Source: Methanobacteriota archaeon (GTDB lineage Archaea > Thermoplasmatota > Poseidoniia > Poseidoniales > Poseidoniaceae). From it: a DNA stretch of 5,214 nt. The DNA lies in assembly GCA_018623995.1 (NCBI GenBank), contig JAAZUV010000112.1:1-5214 (forward strand). The letters run 5' to 3'. Of the stretch, positions 1 through 5,209 are shown one piece after another. The translations under genes and the position numbers were made by a program. How positions within the stretch are numbered: position 1 is the stretch's first letter; every line of letters starts with the position of its first letter. A model generated the notes under the pieces. The model did not search any database, was not told where the DNA came from, and saw only the letters and a program-made list of their open reading frames with translations.

Positions 1-23
1 AAAACGAACGAGGTGAACACTGA
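1..23 (+). CDS. C-terminal tail of upstream gene, probably exosome subunit Rrp4 (partial)
   Basis: Reading in the frame that ends with the TGA at 21-23 gives a tail of Asn-Glu-Arg-Gly-Glu-His before the stop. The stop shares one base with the ATG of rrp41 at 23, the same TGATG junction that joins rrp41 to rrp42. The fragment is too short to identify from its own sequence. In many archaea the gene just upstream of rrp41 is rrp4, the S1/KH cap subunit of the exosome, so that identity comes from gene order only. Confidence 0.5.
10..16 (+). promoter_or_regulatory. Shine-Dalgarno site for rrp41
   Basis: GAGGTGA lies 6 bases before the ATG at 23, inside the last codons of the upstream gene. It fixes the rrp41 start and suggests translational coupling to the preceding gene. 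Confidence 0.8.
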
Positions 24-751
24 TGGGTGGATATGGAGACGTAAAATTACTACGAGAAGATGGAAAGCGACTTGATGGTCGAGCAATCGATGAGATGCGG
101 CCGGTAACGATTGAAGCAGGTGTTCTGCCTGCAGCGGATGGTTCGGCCATGGTCACACATGGACTGAACGTTGCAGTTGCTGCAGTTTACGGACCAATGG
201 AGGCGCACCCTCGAAAGATTCAGCGACAAGACCGTGCTGTTATCGACGTTCGCTACAACATGGCACCGTTCTCAACCGGTGACCGAATTCGACCAGGATT
301 CAATCGACGTAGTCGTGAAATCTCGAAGGTCACTGCTGAGTCCTTGGAATCGGTTGTCCTCGTTGAGCGATATCCTCGCTCAAAGATTCGAGTCGAAATC
401 GAAATCCTTGCTGCAGAAGCAGGAACACGATGCGCAGGAATCACTGCAGCATCCGTTGCGCTAGCTGACGCCGGAATTCCCATGCGAGACATGATCGTCG
501 GTGTAGCCTCTGGAAAGATTGAGGACACGGTTGTTCTTGACCTTGACAAGGCAGAAGACAACTACGGCCAGGCCGACCTTCCAGTTGGAATCCTTCCGAA
601 CACAGGTGAGATTGCCTTCCTACAAATGGATGGAGATCTGTCCATCGACGAATACAATCTCGCCATGGAATACAATCACAAGGCTGCAAAAGAAATTCAC
701 GAAATCATGGTTGATGCTCTCAAGCGCCGATACGAAGGAGGTGAAGCCTGA
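23..751 (+). CDS. rrp41: Archaeal exosome catalytic subunit Rrp41 (RNase PH fold)
   Basis: This is the catalytic subunit of the archaeal exosome. With Rrp42 it forms a hexameric ring of three heterodimers that degrades RNA 3' to 5' with phosphate and can also add tails using nucleoside diphosphates. The 242 residues match the usual length of about 240-250. Visible signs are the RNase PH opening RLDGR (residues 16-20), an arginine-rich RNA-binding stretch NRRSR (94-98), the phosphate-binding GTR (134-136) and the catalytic aspartate D185 within ADLP (184-187), followed by LQMDG (200-204). No key residue looks lost. The ATG overlaps the preceding stop by one base and has a good Shine-Dalgarno sequence. 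The TGA at 749-751 shares its A with the rrp42 ATG. Of its 20 arginine codons, 13 are CGA and none is AGA or AGG. Confidence 0.97.
   Translation: MGGYGDVKLLREDGKRLDGRAIDEMRPVTIEAGVLPAADGSAMVTHGLNVAVAAVYGPMEAHPRKIQRQDRAVIDVRYNMAPFSTGDRIRPGFNRRSREISKVTAESLESVVLVERYPRSKIRVEIEILAAEAGTRCAGITAASVALADAGIPMRDMIVGVASGKIEDTVVLDLDKAEDNYGQADLPVGILPNTGEIAFLQMDGDLSIDEYNLAMEYNHKAAKEIHEIMVDALKRRYEGGEA
737..744 (+). promoter_or_regulatory. Shine-Dalgarno site for rrp42
   Basis: GGAGGTGA is a near-perfect anti-16S match 6 bases before the ATG at 751. It lies inside the last codons of rrp41, which should keep synthesis of the two ring subunits matched. Confidence 0.85.
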
Positions 752-1536
752 TGGTTCAACTCGTTCCTTCTCTTTTGCGACAAGAACTTGACCGTCTTGC
801 AGCAGATGGTCAGCGCATTGACGGCCGTGCCCAATTCGAGGGACGTGAAGTCCACCTCGAAGTAGACTGCCTCTACAATGCTGAAGGATCCGCCAAGGTC
901 GTTTGGGGCGACACCATCATCTACGCTGGTGTCAAATTCGAAATCCGAACGCCATGGCCAGATCGACCAACACAAGGTTCCCTTATGTGTGGTGCTGAAC
1001 TACGTCCTGTTGCTCATCGCAAGTATGAGCCAGGTCCACCATCACCAGAATCCATCGAACTCGGCCGAGTTGTCGATCGTGGAATCCGTGAGTCCGGATG
1101 CATCGACATGGACGAGTTGTGCATCGTTCCGGGCGAAAAGGTGTGGGGTGTCATGATCGATATCCACGTTCTTTCCGATGGAGGCAACATCTTCGATGCA
1201 GCGGGCCTCGCAGCCATTGCTGCCCTACGAACAGCTGTTGTTCCTGCCGAGCGCTTTGATGTTGGTGAAGATCACACCTTGAAGGTCAATGGAACACCAA
1301 TCATGGCGTCGTTCAAGCGAGCCGGTGGACGCTTTGTTTACGACCCGAGTGAAGAAGAAGAACTCGGTGGAGATGAGCGCATTCACATCACTCTAGGAGA
1401 CGAAGGCCACCTCCACTCGTTACAGAAGGGGCTAAAAGGAGTCTTCACTCCGGACGAATTTGCCGAGATTCTAGCGGTCGCCGAACAAAAGTGCAGTGAA
1501 CTGAGAGAAATGGTGGCAGAAAAGGAGGGGAACTGA
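751..1536 (+). CDS. rrp42: Archaeal exosome non-catalytic ring subunit Rrp42
   Basis: This is the partner of Rrp41 in the hexameric exosome ring. It has the RNase PH fold but no active site of its own in characterised archaea, and it helps bind RNA and shape the active site of Rrp41. The 261 residues fit the family's usual 255-275. Family blocks appear in order: RIDGR (22-26), AEGSAKVVWGDT (44-55), PWPDRPTQGS (68-77), GPP followed by IELGRVVDRGIRES (95-115), KVWGVMIDIHVL (130-141), and DPSEEEE (198-204). An Rrp42 is told from Rrp41 by this IEL-RVVDRGIRES block and by a C-terminal half lacking the ADLP catalytic motif. The ATG shares one base with the rrp41 stop, and the TGA abuts the TTG start of the L37Ae gene with no gap. 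The one-to-one arrangement with rrp41 fits the equimolar ring. Confidence 0.97.
   Translation: MVQLVPSLLRQELDRLAADGQRIDGRAQFEGREVHLEVDCLYNAEGSAKVVWGDTIIYAGVKFEIRTPWPDRPTQGSLMCGAELRPVAHRKYEPGPPSPESIELGRVVDRGIRESGCIDMDELCIVPGEKVWGVMIDIHVLSDGGNIFDAAGLAAIAALRTAVVPAERFDVGEDHTLKVNGTPIMASFKRAGGRFVYDPSEEEELGGDERIHITLGDEGHLHSLQKGLKGVFTPDEFAEILAVAEQKCSELREMVAEKEGN
1524..1530 (+). promoter_or_regulatory. Shine-Dalgarno site supporting a TTG start for L37Ae
   Basis: GGAGGGG lies 6 bases before the TTG at 1537 and within the last codons of rrp42. It decides the start, because no ATG is available near the conserved N-terminus. Confidence 0.8.
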
Positions 1537-1893
1537 TTGGCAAAGCGAACCCAGAAAGCAAAGGCAACAGCACGATTTGGTGCACGATATGGTGTAAGCG
1601 TACGACGTAACGCAGGCAGTGCTCTGGCCAAGAAAAACGCCAAGTACACATGCCCTGTTTGTCACTACCGCAAGGTCACCCGTCAATCCGTTGGCATCTG
1701 GTCCTGCGGAAAATGTGGTCACACCTTCGCAGGCGGTGCATGGGAACCATTCACCCGTGCAAGCGATGCAAATTCCCGTATCCTTCGACGATCCGTTGAA
1801 GGTGCAACAACGGCCGATATGGCATTCATCGCTCAGCAAGCTGCTCTCGACTTTGAGCGCAAGGCTGCAGAAGACACTTCTGAAGAGGAGTGA
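1537..1893 (+). CDS. rpl37ae: Large-subunit ribosomal protein L37Ae (eL43), zinc ribbon, with extended acidic C-terminus
   Basis: This zinc-ribbon protein of the large ribosomal subunit is shared by Archaea and eukaryotes and absent from bacteria. The start is TTG at 1537; initiating there gives an N-terminus beginning MAKRT, with RYG a little later (residues 17-19), as in eukaryotic L37A, so the start is well supported. The zinc ribbon is CPVC (C39, C42) and CGKC (C57, C60), followed by the family signature AGGAW (65-69). The first part is rich in Lys and Arg, as expected for rRNA binding. At 118 residues it is longer than typical archaeal or eukaryotic members (about 70-95). The surplus is a C-terminal stretch from about residue 93, predicted helical and ending in the acidic EDTSEEE. 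Its TGA at 1891-1893 touches the start region of pcc1. Confidence 0.96.
   Translation: MAKRTQKAKATARFGARYGVSVRRNAGSALAKKNAKYTCPVCHYRKVTRQSVGIWSCGKCGHTFAGGAWEPFTRASDANSRILRRSVEGATTADMAFIAQQAALDFERKAAEDTSEEE
1885..1890 (+). promoter_or_regulatory. Shine-Dalgarno site that decides the pcc1 start
   Basis: GAGGAG ends 8 bases before the ATG at 1899 but only 2 bases before the ATG at 1893, and it overlaps the possible GTG at 1890. Spacing therefore favours 1899 as the main start. Confidence 0.6.
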
Positions 1894-1898
1894 TGGCA

Positions 1899-2165
1899 AT
1901 GGCGGAAACGCCGTTCTCGCTTGTTTGTATAATTACACGAGCGGACGCTACGGACATTCAGGCTATGCGAGATTCGCTCGTTTCAGAAACTGAGAGCCAA
2001 GAGCATGATCAAAACACCTTTTCATTCCGTTTGGAAGAAGCCAACGCCAAAGATCTCCGTGCTATGTGGAACACACGGATTCGTGGACTGATTGCTGCTG
2101 ATGAAATTCTACAGGCGATTGAAACCGCAGGTTCATCAACCAAGGACGATTCGATGGGTGCATGA
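1899..2165 (+). CDS. pcc1: KEOPS complex subunit Pcc1
   Basis: Pcc1 is the small dimerising subunit of KEOPS (Kae1-Bud32-Cgi121-Pcc1), which makes the universal t6A modification at position 37 of tRNAs that read ANN codons. It binds Kae1 and helps hold tRNA. From ATG 1899 the protein has 88 residues, the usual size. The pattern is a beta strand (FSLVCIITR, 6-14), a helix, further strands (TFSFRLEE, 40-47) and the family's best conserved helix, DLRAMWN (52-58), which begins a stretch reaching DEIL near 71; the Asp-Leu-Arg-Ala and Asn match the Pcc1 consensus. ATG 1893 or GTG 1890 in the same frame would add two or three residues, but the Shine-Dalgarno spacing argues against them. The gene sits between L37Ae and prefoldin beta, where Pcc1 is found in many archaea. 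Its TGA overlaps the prefoldin ATG as ATGA. Confidence 0.85.
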   Translation: MAETPFSLVCIITRADATDIQAMRDSLVSETESQEHDQNTFSFRLEEANAKDLRAMWNTRIRGLIAADEILQAIETAGSSTKDDSMGA

Positions 2166-2476
2166 GCACTGTTGAGCAATTGCAAGTCGTTGTCTCTGAA
2201 GTTCAGAATGCACGTCATCAAGTGGCCACCGTTCGGGCACAATTGCAAGAATTGGAAACAACCATTACTGCCGTTGAAAAGCACCCTGAAGGCATGGCGT
2301 TGCATCGACAACTCGGTGGTGTGTTGGTTGAAGTTGACAACAAAGCAGCGTTGGTTGAAGAACTCAAAACGACCCATTCCACACTCTCCGAACATGCTGA
2401 GCGACTCTCCGAGCATGAAGCAAAACTTGTCGCAGCCTATGAAGAACTCAAGAAATCACTTGAGGGAGAAGCTTGA
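2162..2476 (+). CDS. pfdB: Prefoldin beta subunit
   Basis: This is the beta subunit of prefoldin, the jellyfish-shaped chaperone of two alpha and four beta subunits that captures unfolded proteins and hands them to the thermosome. The 104 residues are slightly short for the family (about 110-125). The expected plan is visible: an N-terminal coiled-coil helix (about 2-38), a beta-hairpin segment (about 44-62, with HRQLGGVLVEVD at 48-59 as in beta prefoldins) and a C-terminal coiled-coil helix (about 63-101). The ATG overlaps the pcc1 stop by 4 bases. No close Shine-Dalgarno sequence is seen: the nearest AAGGA (2142-2146) is 15 bases away, so initiation probably relies on coupling to pcc1. In the second helix the motif LSEH occurs twice exactly one heptad apart (75-78 and 82-85). 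Confidence 0.93.
   Translation: MSTVEQLQVVVSEVQNARHQVATVRAQLQELETTITAVEKHPEGMALHRQLGGVLVEVDNKAALVEELKTTHSTLSEHAERLSEHEAKLVAAYEELKKSLEGEA
2462..2468 (+). promoter_or_regulatory. Shine-Dalgarno site supporting a TTG start for the DHH gene
   Basis: GAGGGAG ends 4 bases before the TTG at 2473, inside the last codons of prefoldin beta. The alternative in-frame ATG at 2503 has no comparable site upstream. Confidence 0.65.
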
Positions 2477-3465
2477 ACTCGCAACAAGAAGACATTGCTG
2501 CAATGAAGCAATGGCTCGATGCTGCCATTGAACGTGGAGCAGTTCCAGTCATCACCGGTCAAAACGGAGATATGGATACCATTGGATCTGCCATTGCTCT
2601 CGCTTCGATTCATCCCTCGCTCCTCGCCTGTGGTTTGCATTTAGGACGCATTGCCAAGCGGCTGGTTGAAGACATGAAGGCTCCATTTCGTAAGGTAACG
2701 GCTCAGGGCACTGCTTTTCCTGCAAATCTCGGTGGCATCATTGTTGTTGATGCTGCTGCACCAGACCAAGTTGGCATCAACTTACCTGATGTGCCACGCT
2801 TGATTCTCGACCACCATGCTACCAACGGTTGGACATTAAACGAGGGAGACCATATGATGCAATGGGATGTACGTGCAACAACAGAAATGGTTGCAACATA
2901 CATGTTTGAACATGCTACAGATGCACTAACATCGCCCGTTCGCAAAATGTTGCTAGCAGGCATGATCACCGATACAGGACGATTCAAACACGCCAACACT
3001 ACCTCGTTCGAAGTGACGACAAAACTGCTCGAGGGTAGCGACATTGACTATGCTGAGTTTTGTGAGTACATTGAACGAGAAAATACGTCTCCATCAGAAC
3101 GAGGGAGTTTACTCCGTGGACTTGGACGTGCCAAGCATCACGATGCGGGGGACTGGAGTCTCGTTACGACCTATGCAGGTACGCTCGAAGGAAGACTTGC
3201 TTCCATGCTTCTCGGAACTGGTTGCGATGTATCTCTTGTTTCACGCCATCGAGAGGGCGAGACACGATTGACAGCACGAGCGACACGCAAGGCAACGTTG
3301 CGTGGCGTTCACCTTGGAGCCATCATGCAAGCGATAGCAGAACAACACGGTGGCGACGGTGGAGGTCATGACGGAGCTGCTGGATGGACAGGAAACGTTG
3401 ATCGCATTCGAGCAGAATCTGCATTCATAGCACAACTAACACTCCAACATGAGGTGAAGAAATGA
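2473..3465 (+). CDS. DHH-DHHA1 family phosphoesterase, possible nanoRNase or oligonucleotide/nucleotide phosphatase
   Basis: The superfamily includes RecJ, NrnA nanoRNase/pAp phosphatase and cyclic-dinucleotide phosphodiesterases, all using divalent metals. From TTG 2473 the protein has 330 residues. The DHH domain shows motif I as NGDMDTIGSA (31-40, D33 and D35), motif II as VVDAA (91-95, D93), motif III as LDHH (112-115) and motif IV as ITDTGRF (165-171, D167). The DHHA1 domain follows, with its substrate-binding glycine-rich motif GGDGGGHDGAAG (293-304). In motif I the usual histidine, four residues before the first Asp, is a glycine (G29). The TTG overlaps the prefoldin stop as TTGA and the end overlaps the next gene as ATGA. 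ATG 2503 would remove only ten poorly conserved residues. Its place beside the exosome genes makes a role in clearing short RNA products plausible, but the substrate cannot be read from sequence. Confidence 0.88.
   Translation: MNSQQEDIAAMKQWLDAAIERGAVPVITGQNGDMDTIGSAIALASIHPSLLACGLHLGRIAKRLVEDMKAPFRKVTAQGTAFPANLGGIIVVDAAAPDQVGINLPDVPRLILDHHATNGWTLNEGDHMMQWDVRATTEMVATYMFEHATDALTSPVRKMLLAGMITDTGRFKHANTTSFEVTTKLLEGSDIDYAEFCEYIERENTSPSERGSLLRGLGRAKHHDAGDWSLVTTYAGTLEGRLASMLLGTGCDVSLVSRHREGETRLTARATRKATLRGVHLGAIMQAIAEQHGGDGGGHDGAAGWTGNVDRIRAESAFIAQLTLQHEVKK
3451..3457 (+). promoter_or_regulatory. Shine-Dalgarno site for the helical-repeat protein
   Basis: GAGGTGA lies 4 bases before the ATG at 3462, inside the last codons of the DHH gene. 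It shows the following gene is a translated member of the operon. Confidence 0.8.
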
Positions 3466-4511
3466 GACCAAAGGCACCTGGATTGTACATCTCGAAATGG
3501 CGAAAGGAAGGACCAGTACCGTTGGAAACTGCTGAGGAATGGCGTGACGAACACGGATGGAGCGACTGGATGGCGATCATCGAGGCCGCCCTCTATCTCG
3601 ATGCTGCTGAATTGGTTGAACTGCTCTTGCCAGTCTTAACTCCAGCACAACGAGCAACCTTCGACTTGGTACGTCGACGAATGCTTGGCGATCAACGTCT
3701 TGAGGAGGCCATCGATCAAGCGCTCGAAGTATGCAGAAATCCTGAAACGCGTGACTTGGCGCTTGAAGGTCGTCTACGAATGGAACGTGGTCTCCAACGA
3801 TTCGAAAAAGGAGATGCAGCTGGGGCAGAAGAAGATCTCACATGGGCTGAAACCAGGCTCAAATCCGTTGCGAAAGCAAGTCGAGATCATGACTTATCAC
3901 TCTTGAACAAAGCAGCATACCACATGGCATCCGGAGAAGATTTGATGGCACTGCAAGTCTATGGTGATATTTCAAGGAAGGAAAATCATGCACATGAAAC
4001 CATCGCCATATCCCGAATCGGTGCATCTCGCATTCACGCTCGATATGGAAAGATGTTCGACGCTGCTCGAAATGCCTGGAACGGACACGCACATGCTATT
4101 CTCGCCAATCAGGTGACCATGGCGATCGAAGCAGGTAGCCTCTTTCTGGACCTTTCAATTGACGAACAAAATGAGGAAGCGGTTCGATTTCAACAGCAAG
4201 TCGATGAATCAAAGCCACGCGATGTTGGTGATGCAACACCTGAATTGAACGTACATCCGGCCGATGTAAGCGGTGTTTTTGAGTGGTGCATGAAGCATCT
4301 CAACAAAGACCTTGCTGGACAGGATCGCCCTGATTTGCGAGCTATGATCATGATGGCGCACCGCCTTGATCGGATGGATGAATTCGATTGGCTTATCGAA
4401 GCACCTCAGCGTGTGGAAGATTCCATGCTGGTAGCTGTTGTTCTTGGATGCGAACTCAACGATGAGCAACACTTGGCATGGACAGAGCGAATGCAATCAC
4501 TCATGCCCTAA
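3462..4511 (+). CDS. Uncharacterised TPR-like alpha-helical repeat protein
   Basis: I do not recognise the family. The 349-residue protein looks almost wholly alpha-helical, soluble and without signal peptide or membrane segment. TPR-like helix pairs with small residues at packing positions can be seen around residues 101-134 (RGLQRFEKGDAAGAEEDL at 109-126), 146-174 and 182-215. A charged, proline-containing linker (about 234-268) follows, then a second helical part to the end. The N-terminus is basic and proline-containing (RPKAPGLYISKWRKEGP). I see no catalytic motif. The ATG overlaps the DHH stop as ATGA and has a strong Shine-Dalgarno sequence, so it is probably co-translated with the DHH enzyme. 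A scaffold or adaptor role for RNA or protein quality control is possible but is inference. The TAA at 4509-4511 lies within the C-terminal codons of the convergent Nudix gene. Confidence 0.85.
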   Translation: MRPKAPGLYISKWRKEGPVPLETAEEWRDEHGWSDWMAIIEAALYLDAAELVELLLPVLTPAQRATFDLVRRRMLGDQRLEEAIDQALEVCRNPETRDLALEGRLRMERGLQRFEKGDAAGAEEDLTWAETRLKSVAKASRDHDLSLLNKAAYHMASGEDLMALQVYGDISRKENHAHETIAISRIGASRIHARYGKMFDAARNAWNGHAHAILANQVTMAIEAGSLFLDLSIDEQNEEAVRFQQQVDESKPRDVGDATPELNVHPADVSGVFEWCMKHLNKDLAGQDRPDLRAMIMMAHRLDRMDEFDWLIEAPQRVEDSMLVAVVLGCELNDEQHLAWTERMQSLMP

Positions 4512-4913
4512 TTCTATAGAATTCACCCAGTTACTCAAATCGATAACTTCCTGAACATCCCAATGGGTAAAATCGGGTAATTCTGCAAACCATTGGACCG
4601 TAGATACGTGTTGATCGTTGACATTCCAATGATGTTGACTGAACGGTACTTCTTCGTCATCAACGGATACCAACCCGACCCAACCATTTGGGTAGTACGA
4701 TTTGTTCCAAGCAAGAAGTCTACCACTTCCTCCAGTTTCCTCCATCAGTTCACGATGCAGTGCTTGCTCTGGATGCTCACCCTCCTCGATGTGTCCTCCT
4801 GGGAATTCCCAACCACGCTCGGGGTGCTGAACCATGAGAAGAGAGCCTGATTTCAATACCGATCGAGGATTGCTTTTGCGGACAACATAGGCTAAGACGA
4901 ACACTGGAGACAT
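4497..4913 (-). CDS. Nudix hydrolase
   Basis: Nudix enzymes hydrolyse a nucleoside diphosphate linked to another group (oxidised dNTPs, ADP-ribose, dinucleotide polyphosphates and others) with metal ions. From ATG 4913 the protein has 138 residues, usual for a single-domain member. The Nudix box runs from G40 to G62 as G-x5-E-x7-REL-x-EE-x-G (E46, R54, E55, E58, E59, G61), preceded by WEFPGG (35-40). The final position of the box, normally hydrophobic, is glycine (G62). A GTG 27 bases upstream (4938-4940) in the same frame would overlap the preceding gene, but ATG 4913 has AGGTGG (4918-4923) four bases upstream and leaves a clean 8-base gap after the previous stop, so I prefer it. The substrate cannot be assigned. 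The 3' end overlaps the convergent operon by 15 bases. Confidence 0.92.
   Translation of the reverse strand: MSPVFVLAYVVRKSNPRSVLKSGSLLMVQHPERGWEFPGGHIEEGEHPEQALHRELMEETGGSGRLLAWNKSYYPNGWVGLVSVDDEEVPFSQHHWNVNDQHVSTVQWFAELPDFTHWDVQEVIDLSNWVNSIELGHE
4510..4523. repeat. 14-base perfect palindrome at the convergent gene junction
   Basis: AATTCTATAGAATT equals its own reverse complement. It begins with the last two bases of the TAA stop of the plus-strand helical protein gene and lies inside the last codons of the Nudix gene on the other strand. It has no loop, so it is a poor hairpin. It could be a protein-binding site or chance in AT-rich sequence. Confidence 0.55.
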
Positions 4914-4917
4914 CGTA

Positions 4918-4923
4918 CCACCT
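4918..4923 (-). promoter_or_regulatory. Shine-Dalgarno site that decides the Nudix start
   Basis: Read on the minus strand, AGGTGG overlaps the TAG stop of the preceding gene and ends 4 bases before ATG 4913. It favours this start over the upstream GTG and links translation of the two minus-strand genes. Confidence 0.65.
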
Positions 4924-5209
4924 ACATCATCGAACGGCACTGATCAAGATACGGTTCCGCCCACGACTCGCCCGAAGCAACAAGTCGCCGAGCCAGGAAG
5001 AAGGCCTCTGATATGTTTGAGGATTCGATTAAATCGACGAGTTTTTTCTCTTCGAGATTTGTTACTTCTTCCGCTTCTTCAACTGACTCAACAATTGGTT
5101 CAGTTGTTTCCTGCCGAACCCGTTTGTTCAATTCTTCCATCTGCTCAAGGAATGCTGTGCGATGCTCGAGTTTTGGCCCGCTCAATGGTGTCTTCTCTCC
5201 ACCATCCAT
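4922..5209 (-). CDS. Uncharacterised acidic helical protein (N-terminus may lie beyond the window)
   Basis: I do not recognise this protein. From ATG 5209 it has 95 residues. The first half is charged and probably coiled or disordered (EQMEELNKRVRQE at 22-34, then a Glu-rich stretch at 37-54). The last third resembles a single TPR-like helix pair (LVDLIESSNISEAFFLARRL at 57-76, then SGESWAEPYLDQC). Only five bases are available upstream of the ATG, with no stop and no visible Shine-Dalgarno sequence, so the true start may lie outside the window and this could be the end of a longer protein. It ends with TAG at 4922-4924, eight bases before the Nudix start, so the two genes are probably co-transcribed. 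The function is unknown. Confidence 0.65.
   Translation of the reverse strand: MDGGEKTPLSGPKLEHRTAFLEQMEELNKRVRQETTEPIVESVEEAEEVTNLEEKKLVDLIESSNISEAFFLARRLVASGESWAEPYLDQCRSMM

Noticed and set aside
253..561. Open frame of 102 residues on the minus strand
   Set aside because: It is antisense to the conserved core of rrp41, and its Arg/Ser-rich composition comes from the CGA- and TCG-rich sense strand.
1890..1895. GTG 1890 or ATG 1893 as the start of pcc1
   Set aside because: The Shine-Dalgarno sequence GAGGAG overlaps or nearly touches these codons, while ATG 1899 sits 8 bases from it. ATG 1893 cannot be fully excluded, because it would form the same TGATG junction seen at rrp41 and rrp42.
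1471..1899. Long open frame on the minus strand (142 residues, Cys- and Ser-rich)
   Set aside because: It lies antisense to the well-supported L37Ae gene and the end of rrp42, has no recognisable domain or ribosome binding site, and its composition is that of a shadow frame.
2009..2416. Open frame of 135 residues on the minus strand
   Set aside because: It runs antisense across pcc1 and prefoldin beta, both recognised families with tight overlaps, and shows no family features.
4911..4940. GTG start at 4938-4940 for the Nudix gene, giving a 147-residue protein
   Set aside because: It would overlap the preceding gene by 19 bases, and the ATG at 4913 has a Shine-Dalgarno sequence at proper spacing and fits the usual Nudix N-terminus.
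5025..5047. Small hairpin (TCGAT-TAA-ATCGA) followed by six T on the plus strand, resembling an intrinsic terminator
   Set aside because: It is inside the minus-strand acidic protein gene and over 500 bases beyond the operon end. The stem is only five pairs and AT-rich. It might stop readthrough from the plus-strand operon, but nothing else supports that.
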